The position numbers and the translations under genes were made by a program. The notes beneath the pieces are model-generated. The model saw only the letters and a program-made list of their open reading frames with translations. It made no database searches and was not told the origin of the DNA. A stretch of DNA of 64,000 nucleotides from Conchocele bisecta (taxonomy: Eukaryota > Mollusca > Bivalvia > Lucinida > Thyasiridae), in NCBI GenBank assembly GCA_029237695.1, contig CM055266.1, forward strand, positions 124,238,569-124,302,568. The letters run 5' to 3'. Shown here piece after piece: positions 1 to 10,700 of this stretch. How positions within the stretch are numbered: position 1 is the stretch's first letter; every line of letters starts with the position of its first letter.

Positions 1-18
1 TTTAGTGAAACGGCCCCC
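1..18. mobile_element. Family A foldback MITE, right end only
   Basis: The window opens inside the terminal arm TTTAGTGAAACGGCCCCC that ends the complete family A copies described at 4816-5060. The rest of the copy lies outside the window. Confidence 0.7.
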
Positions 19-374
19 AGATGATCGAAATAGGTGGAATGAGCCATATACCGAGTCCTGGCTAAAGGTGCAATCATGTGTATATCACTTATCTCCCTTG
101 AGAAAGATATTGTTAAAACCAAGATCAGAATTTCGTAATCCGAGCATGAATCAGCTGTTACAGCAGAATATAAGGCAAGAAGTGGGAACAACAGAGAAGG
201 AGAGGTAGTGGTGAATTATTGCCCCGGACATCGTTACAGAGTAATGTTGTAGCTTGTATGATATGACGGGCGATTGAACTCCCTTCCCCAAACCCCCACC
301 CTATTCCGATACGGTCCATATGGGCCTTATAACTGTATGGTACACATTATAATATAATCATATAATCAACAGGT

Positions 375-600
375 TCTTGAAGAACAGTTCATATTTCAGT
401 GTTTTATGGATTAATTCGGTATATCTGGTGGTTTGAGTGCATTGTTACCAGCATACAATTTACGTCACCTCCCGCGAATTACATGTATAAGAAATACGAG
501 TATTTTAACAGTATAAAAGGTGTCCGAAAGTTCGGAACGAAATCCATCCAAATCTACCCAAAATACCCATACGACACCAACATACTGACCATCTATTGAA
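375..600. repeat. Family Y dispersed repeat, uninterrupted copy
   Basis: This stretch, from the GTTCATATTTC block through GGTATATCTGGTGG to ACACCAACATACTGACCATC, recurs at about 48770-49374. There it is split by a family D element. This copy is therefore an empty-site reference. No coding content is recognised. Confidence 0.65.
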
Positions 601-620
601 ACAACTATGCTATAGTAATA

Positions 621-646
621 CAGGGGTGGATCCAGCATTTGGGGAA

Positions 647-680
<34 letters not shown>

Positions 681-768
681 GTCTAGTTGCGAAGGTAACT
701 TGTAATCTACTCCGTACTCGACGTTGTAACCCCGGAACCATCCCCCGCCCTCTCCAGATCCACCCCTG
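621..768. mobile_element. G-rich hAT-like MITE, 5-bp TSD TAATA
   Basis: Ends are CAGGGGTGGATCC and its inverted copy GGATCCACCCCTG-like at 756-768. TAATA lies directly on both sides (616-620 and 769-773). Inside is a 31-base G run (648-678), then a block related to the palindrome TTGCGAAGGTAACTTG seen in other copies. Terminal CAGGGGYGG and a 5-bp duplication fit a hAT-type element by family knowledge; the superfamily is inference. Confidence 0.7.
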
Positions 769-904
769 TAATAAAATAATAGTCGGGCCAGTTGGACTCG
801 TCTAATGGCGGAATTGGGGGAAATTCAATCACCTGTGCTCATATTCAACTCAAACTATTTCATGCTACACTGTTGTGATACTAGTGCAGGATGAGCAATA
901 TGTC

Positions 905-1372
905 ACTGGAGAAATGGGGTTTTGCCACCAGTGTAGATCTAGATGAGCCTGCGCAACTGCTCAGTATGATCAGGATCAGCTGAAACACCCGTCATGCTTC
1001 TTCTAACAAGAAATATAGATGGTTGTCAGGCTACAGAAGTGTGTTGTCTGATCAGTAGCCTATTTCACCAACATTGCAAAGTATACTTTTCTAGCAAAGT
1101 ATACTTTGAGGAGGGAGTAATCATTTATTTTTCTTGAAATGCATTATTTCATATAGAACTAACGACTGCATACATTTGATAATAAGTAAGCAGAATTATT
1201 ATACTGAATTTATTACATTATCACAGCCAAAATGGCTGTGATAATGTAATAAATTCAGTATAATAAAAAATAATAAATGTATCATAAAATTTAAAATTTC
1301 TCCCTCGGCTGCTGGTGTTACACTGGTCACAAATCCCATAAGCCGCATTTCTCCGGTCACGGATACAAATAA
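905..1372. mobile_element. Family C MITE interrupted by family D
   Basis: The left half (905-1055) holds the CACTGGAGAAATGGGG end, the AGGATCAGCTGAAACACC block and CAGGCTACAG. The right half (1307-1372) resumes with TTACACTGGTCACAAATCCC and ends TTTCTCCGGTCAC. A family D element lies between them, so C was there first. Uninterrupted relatives include 22001-22224 and 62047-62287. Confidence 0.65.
1056..1306. mobile_element. Family D foldback element (truncated right arm)
   Basis: It starts TAGCCTATTTCACCAACATT, contains the AAAGTATACTTT motif, and has a long inner palindrome (about 1197-1264) centred on CAGCCAAAATGGCTG that pairs TTATACTGAATTTATTACAT with its complement. The right arm stops at TCCCTC rather than continuing to GTTGGTGAAATAGGCTA as in 48818-49098. 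Confidence 0.65.
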
Positions 1373-1560
1373 TGCAACAGTAAATGAGCTGTCGCTCAAG
1401 AAAAGGGACCTTTATGTATTTACAACAAGCATAGCTTTCGATTATCCTGCGTACTTTATTAACGGTCACATCATGCCAACGACACTACACACGCTTTAAT
1501 GATTGAACTGTGAACAGTGTATCCACTGATCAGATTGCACGGATGCTCAGTCTCATCTGT

Positions 1561-2108
1561 AACCTATTTCACCAACATTGCAAAGTATACTTTTCCAGCA
1601 AAGTATACTTATATAATTTTTTAATTTAACCCTTAGATTGTGCTACCCAGAACAATTATTGTCTGCTGTTGCTTGTATATCTTGCCTTATTTCTCAATAA
1701 AATCATGGTTTGACAGCACTTCAGAATCATTTCCAATGGAAATGATTCTGAAGTGCTATCAAAGTATGTTGTAAATTATTATAAAGTGCTGTCAAAACAT
1801 GTTTTTGATGATAAAAATGGAAAATAGAAAATAAACAGCAGACGACAAGAAAATTAAGATAGCGGTCTAAGGGTTAAGGATAAATTTAATAATTTGTATT
1901 ATACTGAATTTATTACATTATCACAGCCATTTTGGCTGTGATAATGTAATATATTCAGTATAATAATTCTGCATACTTTTAATCATCAAATATATGCAGT
2001 CGTTAGTTCTATATGAAATAATGCATTTCAGGAAAAATAAATGATTACTCCCTCAAAGTATACTTTGCTAGAAAAGTATACTTTGCAATGTTGGTGAAAT
2101 CGGCTACT
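1561..2108. mobile_element. Family D foldback element carrying a nested family E element
   Basis: Outer arms are CCTATTTCACCAACATTGC and GCAATGTTGGTGAAATCGG. The inner palindrome around CAGCCATTTTGGCTG is at 1903-1965. The left arm is split by the TTAA-flanked element at 1630-1873. A family C half (CTGATCAGATTGCACGGATG) sits immediately before it at about 1505-1560. Confidence 0.65.
1630..1873. mobile_element. Family E TTAA-flanked, piggyBac-like MITE
   Basis: TTAA flanks both ends (1626-1629 and 1874-1877). Termini are CCCTTAGA and TCTAAGGG. The centre is a palindrome of GCACTTCAGAATCATTTCC type. TTAA target duplication with CCC-type ends is the hallmark of piggyBac transposition, so a piggyBac-mobilised MITE is the likely reading. 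There is no ORF. Confidence 0.75.
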
Positions 2109-2292
2109 GGAGCTTCGCTGCTCGCGAATGTAGTGTGATACTTATTCTCAACTACAGCATGAATGCAAACATGTGTTCAATAACAAATAAAAAAAAACAG
2201 TTTGCAAAATCCACATATGCAACGATAATATGACTATTCTATTGGGGAGTTTCACCCTTGGAGTAATAATTCGGCATACATTCAGTGATGCA

Positions 2293-2500
2293 CTACCGTC
2301 GGCTCCAATCTTGACATATTTGTCAATGTCTTTATTTCAAAATACATGCATCTTGTGCTTGAAATCAAGTAGCTTGATTGGATGAGCCTGAGCTGTGCTA
2401 CAGCTCAGGCTCCGACAATCAAATTGCTTGATTGTGAGCGGGAATATATATTCAGAAACGTTGATAATCTAGGCAATATTAACGCAGGCGGTTGCGTAAC
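2293..2500. mobile_element. Family J foldback element
   Basis: The core is CCTGAGCTGTGCTACAGCTC with flanking complementary arms (GCTTGATTGG / CAATCAAATTGCTTGATTG). It continues to a CGCAGGCGGTTGCGTA-type end. Other copies are at 6641, 41117, 49810, 51513 and 56226. Confidence 0.6.
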
Positions 2501-2590
2501 ATACAATCAAGGTAGGCACTCATATTTGGGTATGGGATCATGTGGTATCGGAAGAGTGTGACGTAACGTCGAATTTCCTTCAATAACTTT

Positions 2591-2669
2591 GAAACATAAA
2601 CTTGGAAAAGTCGCGGGAATACTGGACGAGGCCTTCCGGCCTTCGTCCAGTATTCCCGCGACTTTTCCA
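2591..2669. mobile_element. Family K palindrome core
   Basis: AACTTGGAAAAGTCGCGGG and its complement CCCGCGACTTTTCCA face each other around GGACGAGGCCTTCCGGCCTTCGTCC. It is shorter than the full K elements at 55011 and 56399, so this is the central hairpin only. Confidence 0.6.
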
Positions 2670-2734
2670 CAGTGTAGTAGCAGATTTTATTTTTCTCAAC
2701 ATGGTGAAGCAAATACGGCAATATTTGTTTTTTT

Positions 2735-2910
2735 ATCATGAAACAAATTTACAGAAACTATGATATTTTCTGTAAATGACTTCGAAATTTGACGAAATTT
2801 CATAGCAAATGCGGAATTCTACTCCGCATTTGCTTTGAACATTTCATTAACGTTTGACTTCATTTACGGAACCTATTGTAATTTTGTAAATCTTCTTACA
2901 AAATCACATG
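2735..2910. repeat. Family X inverted repeat
   Basis: TTTCTGTAAATGACTTCGAA and TTGACTTCATTTACGGAA form facing arms around GCAAATGCGGAATTCTACTCCGCATTTGC. A related copy is at about 4262-4451, with pieces near 15090, 20330 and 25770. Confidence 0.45.
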
Positions 2911-3294
2911 GCTAGTCTTGTATACCTATCATTTTGCCAAAGAATCAAGTACAGTAAATGTTGGAAACAGAACAAAAATGCGTGATTGTTTGTGAAAGTT
3001 ATTAGGCTTTCAACATAATATTTAGTGTGACTAAAATGTGTTTGTTAGGAAGATTTGACAGAAAATCTAATGCAAAAAAAGGTTGTCACAGATTAAATGT
3101 ACATCACTTGGTAATGAAACCATGTGATCCCAGACATTGAATATGTCCCATTCAAATAATATTACAGCACAGCATGCACGTGGATAGGAGTTCAAGGACA
3201 GACGAATTGTCTTGTACAAGCCGTTGTATACCTCAGTGGAACCTCTCTAAAATGTATATATTGAGGATAGCTTGGAGTTTAATTTTGATTACAC

Positions 3295-3471
3295 TTTAAA
3301 CGTTACACCGCTATCTTAATGTTTTGTTTTCTATTTTTATCATCAAAAACATGCTTCGCCAGCACTTTAGAATAATTCACAACATGCTTTGACAGCACTT
3401 TAGAATCATTTCCATTGGAAATGATTCTAAAGTGCTGTCAAACCATGTTTTTATTGAGAAATAAGGCAAGA
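3295..3471. mobile_element. Family E element, diverged copy without clear TTAA ends
   Basis: It carries the diagnostic CCGCTATCTTAAT end block, CATGCTTTGACAGCACTTTA and a central TTTCCATTGGAAA palindrome. It runs out at AATAAGGCAAGAT before the expected terminal TTAA. Confidence 0.55.
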
Positions 3472-3575
3472 TTTAATTAATTAAGAATTAATTTCTATGA
3501 AAAAAAGGTGAAATATATGGGATTCGACCCCGTTAACCCAGCCTAAAATTACTTCAGGCCGTTAAACACCATTAA

Positions 3576-3796
3576 CCCGTTCCCTGATAGAGACGACTTT
3601 TCACGCCTCTGCAGAAGATGTCTTTTGAAAACATTGTGGGAAAAGGAGAAATTGCTTGTAACAAGCAATTTCTCCTTTTCCCACAATGTTTTCTACTCTA
3701 TCAGATAATTTAACCATCATTTGACCCAGCATTTGATTCTTTTATTCAGATGTTTTCGATTTGGAAGAGTCGAAATATCGCAAAACAGGGAAAGGG
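3576..3796. mobile_element. Family F TTAA-flanked MITE
   Basis: TTAA flanks at 3572-3575 and 3797-3800. Termini are CCCGTTCCCTG and CAGGGAAAGGG. An internal perfect hairpin (about 3634-3692) pairs AACATTGTGGGAAAAGGAG with its complement around CTTGTAACAAG. It has the same target rule and CCC/GGG ends as family E but an unrelated interior. Confidence 0.7.
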
Positions 3797-3961
3797 TTAA
3801 ATAAATAAATAAGTTCTAAGACACTGTATGTGTATGTTTTTGATTATGCAGAAGTATGTGTCCTGGTGTACTTACTTATATAAATTTAATTACAGTGCTT
3901 TTGGGATAATACATGGTGTCTGGTTTGGAGAGGTTCTACTCTGCCAAGATAGTCCGTTTAA

Positions 3962-4161
3962 CACTTAGAAAACGGGAAATAAAAATTGTCGTCTGCTGTT
4001 TTATATTACGTCCTCTGAATATAAACATGGTTTGACAGCACTTTAGAATCATTTCCATTGGAAATGATTCTAAAGTGATGTCAAACCATGCTTTTTGGAG
4101 TGAAAAATGGAAAACAGAAAATAAACAGCAGATGGCAAAATTTAATTTATCATTCTAAGCG
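3962..4161. mobile_element. Family E TTAA-flanked MITE
   Basis: TTAA at 3958-3961 and 4162-4165. Ends CACTTAGAA and TTCTAAGCG are slightly diverged. The centre pairs GGTTTGACAGCACTTTAGA with its complement (one mismatch, GTGATG for GTGCTG). Confidence 0.65.
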
Positions 4162-4194
4162 TTAAAATCACGGGGATTGTAAAATTATGCTCAG

Positions 4195-4499
4195 CCCACC
4201 ATACATGTGAACTTTTGATCGAAATCAAGTTTACATATGAGGCGAGCCATGTGATTATATACCTAAGAACATGTACAATATTTACAAAATGAATGATATT
4301 TTCCATTAATGACACTGAAAGTTGACGAAATTTTCTTAGCAAACGCGGAATATAATTCAGCATTTGATCTGAAAATTTCGTCATCTTTTGACGTCATTTA
4401 CAGCAAATATCTGTAAATAAATTTCATGAAAAATTGCGCAGGTTCTTAGGTACAACTTCACATGGTGTGTCTCATAATATATAATTATATGGTGGGCCA
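4195..4499. mobile_element. Foldback element with GCCCACCATA ends (contains family X)
   Basis: Outer arms are GCCCACCATAC and its complement TATGGTGGGC. Further in, TATATACCTAAGAACATG faces CAGGTTCTTAGGTAC, and the family X hairpin (CGAAATTTTCTTAGC / GAAAATTTCGTC) lies in the middle. Confidence 0.5.
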
Positions 4500-4573
4500 A
4501 ATATGACTTGGCAATGTCAGCGTTATAAATGGGAAATGTATATATCTTGTGTGCTGACTCAAACATGATGAAT

Positions 4574-4616
4574 AGTGATGATGATGATGATGACGAAATG
4601 ATGATGATGATGATGA
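4574..4616. repeat. (GAT)n microsatellite
   Basis: GATGATGATGATGATGACGAA followed by ATGATGATGATGATGA is an imperfect trinucleotide run. It produces serine/histidine runs in minus-strand frames that are not genes. Confidence 0.85.
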
Positions 4617-4815
4617 AAAGAGACTTGACACAAACACTGTACCACATATATACATATATCGTATAGAGTCACCTTGCAAATCTCGGCCTTTGTCCTCGTT
4701 CTGTTACGTGATATAACCAGCCACCAGCGGCACTGTGGATAAATGGGGCTTACGGCGTTTGTGGCCAGTTTAGCTACTCATCTGCTAGCACATTCATGTA
4801 GCCTTAAAAGGATTT

Positions 4816-5060
4816 GGGGCCGTTTCACTAAAATGTGTTCGACGAAAATGTTTGTAAGTGCAAATTTAGGATCGTCTGGAAATTTCAATTGATGGATTTA
4901 CATTTATTGAGCATAGGCTGCACATGCAGCCTATGCTCAATAAATGTAAATCCAATAATATAATCGTTTACAAGAAAACAGTTTTAATGTGAAATTTACA
5001 GACTCATAACTTTACACTTACGAACATTTTAGTTGTACGAAGTTTAGTGAAACGGCCCCC
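4816..5060. mobile_element. Family A foldback MITE, full copy
   Basis: Ends are GGGGCCGTTTCACTAAA and TTTAGTGAAACGGCCCCC. At the centre GGATTTACATTTATTGAGCA pairs with its complement around CAGCCTATG-type sequence. The two arms differ in a diagnostic way: one has GATCGTCTGGAAATTTCAAT, the other TTAATGTGAAATTTACAGAC. Target duplication is unresolved because the ends are G/C homopolymers. Confidence 0.75.
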
Positions 5061-5106
5061 AGTGTAATTTATTAGACACGTGGCAGATGTTTCAATGTAA
5101 ATGGGG

Positions 5107-5170
5107 AATAATGAAGAGCGTGGTCAGGCTGATTCGGGTCTATACTGGTCGCAAAGGAAATAAGCCCCAT
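5107..5170. mobile_element. Family C MITE fragment
   Basis: GGTCAGGCTGATTCGGGTC is followed by ACTGGTCGCAAAGGAAATAA and GCCCCATTCTGTCACAG. This is the right terminal part of a family C element only. Confidence 0.5.
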
Positions 5171-5187
5171 TCTGTCACAGTCACAAC

Positions 5188-5530
5188 ACAGGTGGACGTG
5201 TCTGTGTTTGTATGGTATAAAAATATGATTTTACTAATTTTGAGACAAAAAATATTTGTTGTATGTCATTCTATAAAATATGCTTTTACTAATTTTGAGA
5301 CAAAAACTATTTGTATGTCATTTTATAAAATATGCTTTTACTAATTTTTGACACAAACAATATGTGTTGTATGTTATTCTATAAAATATGCTTTTACTAA
5401 TTTTGAGACAAAAAATACGTGTTGTATGTCATTCTATAATGACATACAACAAATATGTTTTGTCTCAAAATTAGTAAAATCCTATTTTTATACCATCCAA
5501 ACACAGACATGGCCACCTGTGAGTCACAGG
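5188..5530. mobile_element. Foldback element with tandemly amplified arm
   Basis: Outer arms ACAGGTGGACGTGTCTGTGT and ACACAGACATGGCCACCTGT are near-perfect complements. Inside the left arm a ~55-bp unit (TTTTACTAATTTTGAGACAA...TATAAAATATG) is repeated four times (starts at 5229, 5284, 5336, 5392). The right arm holds it once, inverted. Confidence 0.65.
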
Positions 5531-5659
5531 TGTAGCCCACACACTACTTGTAGCAGCGTGTTAGTGCTACAGACCACAACTTGGTTTGTCTTAGCCTATT
5601 TTCGTCGTGAAACATACGCCCGCGCGGAGTGCAGCACCAATGTGATTGGTCTACTGTCT

Positions 5660-5877
5660 GTTTCACGGAACCTGCCAAATTGTACAGACATATGCAAAAT
5701 AATTTAATCCAAATTTAAGAATGAGCCTTCTGTGAAGACGTCTATAGGATTTAACATGGGGGAAATTGTTTTTTCGTAATAAAATTTTGATACAATTTAG
5801 CATTATCCAAAAAGATATTGGGTTTGCATTGTACATATCTATAGCTGTAAAATTTGGTCAGCAATCATGAAACAGAC
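5660..5877. mobile_element. Family I TA-target MITE, degenerate copy
   Basis: CTGTCTGTTTCACGGAACC and GCAATCATGAAACAGACAG form the ends. The inner blocks AAGAATGAGCCTTCT and TTTAACATGGGGGAAATTG match the much longer copy at 18482-19022. Confidence 0.55.
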
Positions 5878-6059
5878 AGTTGTGGGAAGGGCAGAGCCTG
5901 CTGGTACTGTATATTGACATACGACACCCGACTGAGAGACATAACCATCGGCATAACAACCAGCATAGACGGATGTTGATTACAAACGTGATTCATATTA
6001 CTGGGAGGTTGCACTGGTATGCCTTGTAATAAACCTGGTTTTCTCATAGCAATACAGAG

Positions 6060-6280
6060 CTCCAGATATTTTCCATGAAAACACATCTTAGTATTTCATT
6101 AGAATTGTCTCCAAGGAGACAATTCCAATGACATGCCAAGACATGTTTTCATTTCGACGCAAAGTATTCAATAATTGCTGTCTGTCAGTAGTGTGATTTT
6201 ATTTTACCCAATCAAAATTTTTAAATACCCAATTGCTTCAGAAATGATGGAGTGACAATACTCAATTACTAATTCCTTAT
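6060..6280. mobile_element. Family N element, 5'-truncated copy
   Basis: It shares GTATTTCATTAGAATTGTCT, the palindrome GTCTCCAAGGAGAC, TTCAATAATTGCTGTCTGTC and the end ATTCCTTATCTGG with complete copies at 21082-21474 and 25268-25664. A family A element begins two bases after its end. Confidence 0.55.
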
Positions 6281-6282
6281 CT

Positions 6283-6525
6283 GGGGTCCGTTTCACTAAA
6301 CTTCTTACGACTAAAATGTTCGTAAGTGTAAATTTATGATAGTCTGTAAATGTCGCATTAACAATGTTTTCTTGTAAACAATTATTGGATTTACATTTAT
6401 TGAGCATAGGCTGCATATGCAGCCTATGCTCAATAAATGTAAATCCATCAATTGAAATTTCCAGACGATCCTAAATTTGCACTTACAAACATTTTAGTCG
6501 TACGAAGTTTAGTGAAACGGGCCCC
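6283..6525. mobile_element. Family A foldback MITE, full copy
   Basis: GGGGTCCGTTTCACTAAAC to GTGAAACGGGCCCC. The arm order is reversed relative to 4816-5060: the GTAAATGTCGCATTAACAAT arm comes first and the CCATCAATTGAAATTTCCAG arm last. Palindrome centre at CATAGGCTGCATATGCAGCC. Confidence 0.75.
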
Positions 6526-6640
6526 TGGAGCGCTGGCAATACATATAAACTACCGCTTCCACTACTCTTTTTTGTTTGCTTCCTAAATGTGATGTATATG
6601 TACATGTATAACATATATATATATATATCACAGTAGCAAG

Positions 6641-6836
6641 CCTGCACTGATCTTGCCAATAGTTGTTGTCCATTTCTTTATTTCAAAATATAAAGTGCTT
6701 GAAATCAAGCAGCTTGATTGGCTGAGCCGGAGCTGTGCTACAGCTCAGGCTCAGACAATCAAACTGCGAGTTGGGCTTGCCAGTAAATGTTCAGAAACGT
6801 TGATAATCTGGGCAAGATTAACACCGCCGGTTGTGT
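6641..6836. mobile_element. Family J foldback element
   Basis: CTTGAAATCAAGCAGCTTG, then the AGCTGTGCTACAGCTCAGG core, then ACACCGCCGGTTGTGTA. On the minus strand it supplies an AATAAA hexamer (6679-6684), which is the nearest poly(A) signal I see below the stop codon at 7116. Confidence 0.6.
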
Positions 6837-7115
6837 ACATGTATTTATACACGTATCAAACATATCTGTACATGTATGCACTCCTGTTTAGTCTCTCAGT
6901 CGAGCGTGGGGCGCGCTGCAATAGTTGCATCTCGCGGCAGTAGCGACCCACGGCATGGTCCGCCCACCGCTCACCACCCTCACAGCCCGCCCCAGGTGGT
7001 CGATGACTCGACCCCTCGCCTCACATATCACATAAGCATAAAGGAATGGTTTTAGATGCCTGATTTGCCGAAAGTGAACCTTCAATTTAAATAAAACGTC
7101 TAATGTACAGAGGTA

Positions 7116-7276
7116 TTATAATATGGTGACTAGAAGGGCGGTGAGTAGTACAAGCCCCGAAGAAAGAATGAGGCGTGACGCCCCGCTTTCGTCGTTGCCC
7201 ACTTTCCCCGTCTTCCCGCCGTTCTTGGTGTCATAGCCAGTGTCCTCTCCGTCTGTTTCTATCTGCTTCGGCGTCA
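7116..7276 (-). CDS. Terminal exon of GPI-anchored cell-surface protein
   Basis: This exon encodes the C-terminus of a predicted secreted, membrane-tethered protein. The acceptor is GGTATATTCCAG just above 7276, and the exon enters in phase 1. The preceding exon leaves one G, so the joined codon is Val. It reads 53 codons to a TAA at 7116-7118. The first ~35 residues are polar (TPKQIETDGEDTGYDTKNGG). The segment DESGASR then leads into the uninterrupted hydrophobic tail LILSSGLVLLTALLVTIL and the stop. Small residues, a short spacer and a terminal hydrophobic stretch with no cytoplasmic tail are the usual GPI-attachment pattern; a single-pass anchor is the alternative. Protein identity is not recognised. 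The exon is GC-rich compared with its AT-rich surroundings. A possible AATAAA lies about 430 bases downstream in a family J element. Confidence 0.75.
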
Positions 7277-7311
7277 CTGGAATATACCACAGATAGTGAG
7301 ATTGTTATGTA

Positions 7312-7680
7312 CAGTGAAACCTCTCTAAGCCGGACACCCTGGGGAGGTCCCCAGGGTGTCCGGCTTAGAGAGGTACCTCCCCAGGGTGGTCCGGCTTAGA
7401 GAGGTTTCACTGTAAATCATGAATTTGATCATTCTGAGCCATAGTTGTGTGTTATGTACAGTGAAACCTCTCTAAACGGACACCCTGGGGAGGGCCCCAG
7501 GGTGTCCGGCTTAGAGAGGTTTCACTGTAAATCATGAATTTGATCATTCTGAGCCATAGTTGTGTGTTATGCAGTCACAAACAGGCATTATCATCTGAGA
7601 TTAATGACCAAGAAACTCATCAAAAATAAGATCGCAGGTGTTTTCTTGGTGTCCGGTTTAGAGAGGTTTTATTTGATTTA
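7312..7680. mobile_element. Family B pogo/Tigger-like MITE, two head palindromes plus body
   Basis: Two head hairpins (7312-7412 and 7460-7535) pair CCTCTCTAARCCGGACACC with its complement around CCTGGGGAGG. Each is followed by AATCATGAATTTGATCATTC. The second continues through a body (TGACCAAGAAACTCATCAAA) to the opposite end GGTGTCCGGTTTAGAGAGG near 7670. TA flanks the CAGTGAAACC ends. The end sequence resembles pogo/Tigger-type terminal repeats (family knowledge). The head plus 45-bp flank is tandemly duplicated in this copy. Confidence 0.65.
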
Positions 7681-7734
7681 TATGGAAGGTGTGTTTCTAT
7701 GAATGTAGCTGTACCGGAAGTAATGGGGCTTATG

Positions 7735-10700
7735 GGATTTGTATTTCATTGATGGAATGGCATGGGATTTGTGTTTCATTGGGGATCTGTGTTTCATTGA
7801 TGGAATGGCATGGGATCTGTGTTTCATTGATGGAATGGCATCGGATCTAGGTGGTCTTGATTGGAATGGAACATGGGATCTGTGTTTTCATAAGGATGGG
7901 AATGGCATGGGAATCGGGTGTGGCTTTCATGAATGTATGGCATGGGAATCAGGGATTGTTTCAATTGGATGGGAATCGGCAATGGATTTTCTTGTTTAAT
8001 GGCATGTTGCTCATTGTTGAATTCTTGAATGTAATGGCCATGGGATCTGTGTTTCAGTGTATGGATCATTGGAGGAATGGCATGGATCTGTGTTTCATTG
8101 ATGGAATGGCATGGGATTCAATATAATGTGGCATGGGCAATCTGGTGTTTATTTTCATTGATTAATGCTGAATGGCATGGGATCTGTGTTTCAATGATGG
8201 ATGCATGGAATGCATGGGATCGTGATTGAATGGCAAGGGGTTCATGATGGAATGTGGCATTGGGGTGGTCTGGGTAATGGCAGTGGGGGAATCATGGGCT
8301 GTGTTTCATTGATGAATGGCAGGGATCTGTGTTTCTAATTGGATGGGAATGGCATGGATCTGGAATTTAATGGCATGGGAGTTTTCATTGATGTAATGGC
8401 ATTGATAATCTGGGTGTTTCATTGATGTAATGGCAGGGATCTGTGTTTCAATGATGGGAATGCAGTAATGGCTCTGTTTTCATTGATGGAATGGCATGGG
8501 AACTTTAAGCATGTTTCATCTAGTGTAATCATTGATTGTAAATGGCATGGGACTGATTGTAATGGCATGATGAATGGCTGGGACTGTTGTCCATGGGATG
8601 TTTAATGGCATGATCTCTGAGAATCATTTATTGATGGAATGGCATGGGATCTGTGTTTTACAATGATGTTAATCATGATCTGTGTTTCATTGGAATGGAT
8701 GGCATGGAATCAGGGTGTTTTAATCATTTGATGGAATGGCATGGGATCTGATTTCTGATGAATGGCATGGGATCTGGTTTCAATTGATGGAATGGCATGG
8801 GATCTGTTGTAATCATTGGGATTAAAGGTTTATGGCATGAATCAGTGTTTCATTGGATGGAATGGACGTTTATTGTGGAATCTGGGAATGGTTTCATTGA
8901 TTAGGAATGGCATGGGATCTGTGTTTCATTTATATGGACTGGCAATGATCTGTATGGAATCTGGGAGTTTCTGAATGAGACAATGGATTTTCTGTGTTTC
9001 AATGGCATGATCAAGGTAACGTGAACATGGGAGTAGCAATGGATCTTGTGTATTTCATGATTGATGGAATGGCATGGGATCTGGTATGGCAATGGTGCAT
9101 TTCAGTGTCATGCTGTGGAATGGCATGGGGACTGTGTTTCATGGGCAAGATGTTTCAATGGGATTTTCATTGTGAATCATGAATGAATGGAACTGGCATG
9201 AATCTGTTTCATGCATGTTTCATCTTGTGTTTCATGGATGGATGGCAATGGATCTTGTGGGTTTCATGATGGAATGGCATGGTTTATTTTCTTGTGAATG
9301 GCATGTTTTTCATGAATGGATGGCAATGGGCATCGTAATGGCATGTCAATCTTTTAGTGTTTCATGATGGGATGGTTTCAGGATCTGTGTATTTCATTGA
9401 TGGAATGGGCATGGGATCTGTATGCAAGTAATCATTAGATGTAATGGCATGGGATCTGTGTCAATGGCATGTATGGAAACTGGGATCGAGTTTCATGGAA
9501 TGGTAGGCAATGGTGGGATCTGTGTTTCATTGATGGAATGGCATGGGATCTGTTTAATGGCATGTTTCATCTGTGTTTCATTGATGTAATGGCATGGGAT
9601 CTGTGTTTCATTGATGGAATGGCATGGGAATTTCTGGTCATGGGATACTGCATGGGAACTGGTGGTTTCATTGATGAATGGCATGTTAGCATGTTAATGG
9701 TACAGGTACTGGATCTGTGTTTCATTGAATGGCATAAAGTTTTCTGGATCTGGAGTTTCATGATTGAATGCATGGATTTCGGTGATTTCATTGAGGAATG
9801 GCATGGGATTTCAATGTGAATTTCATTTAGATGGAATGGCATGGGACTGTGTTTCATGGAAGATGGCAATGGATCTGTGTTTCAATGCATGGATGTTTAT
9901 TGTAAAGGCATGGGTGTCATTTTCATTGTTTAATGGCATGTTTCATCTGTGTTTCAATGGGATGATGGTTTCATGGATCTGTTATGGAATGGTACAATGT
10001 TTACTGTTTCATTGAGTAATGGCATGGGATCTGTGTTTCATGCATTGATGGCATGGATCATGTTTTCATGGCAGGATGCAATGGTATCGGTGTTTCATTG
10101 ATGGAATGGCATGGGATCTGTTTAATGGCATGTTTCATTCTAGTCGGGATCTGTTTTCTGGAATGGATACAATGGACTTGTCATGGGAGATGGCATGATC
10201 TGTGTTTCTATGATTGTAATGGCATGGGATCTGTTTCATTGATGGGAATGGCATGAATCAGTTGCAGGTGCTCTGTGTTTCAGTGATTAATGGCATGGGA
10301 ACTTGTGGTCATGATGGGAATGGCAGGATGCTGTTTCAATGGATGGATGCAATGATCTGTTTTCTAATGGCAGTCATTTCTGGCATGGATGAAGCTGGAT
10401 CTGTTTTTCATGGATGGAATGGCATGATTTCTGTATGGCATGGCATGATGAATGGCAGGGATCTTTAATATGCATGTCATCTGGTGCATTTTAGATTTAA
10501 GGCATTGGATCTGTTTCATTGAGGAATGGCATATTTTCTTTTTATGGCATCATTGATGTATGGGCAATGGATTTCTTGTGGAATTTGGCATAGTATCAGG
10601 GAATATGGGTGTTTCATATGGGATCTGCAATGGTATCTCTTTTTTTCATTAGGAATGGCTGGATTCGGTTATTAATCATCAATCTTGTTTTCATTTAGTA

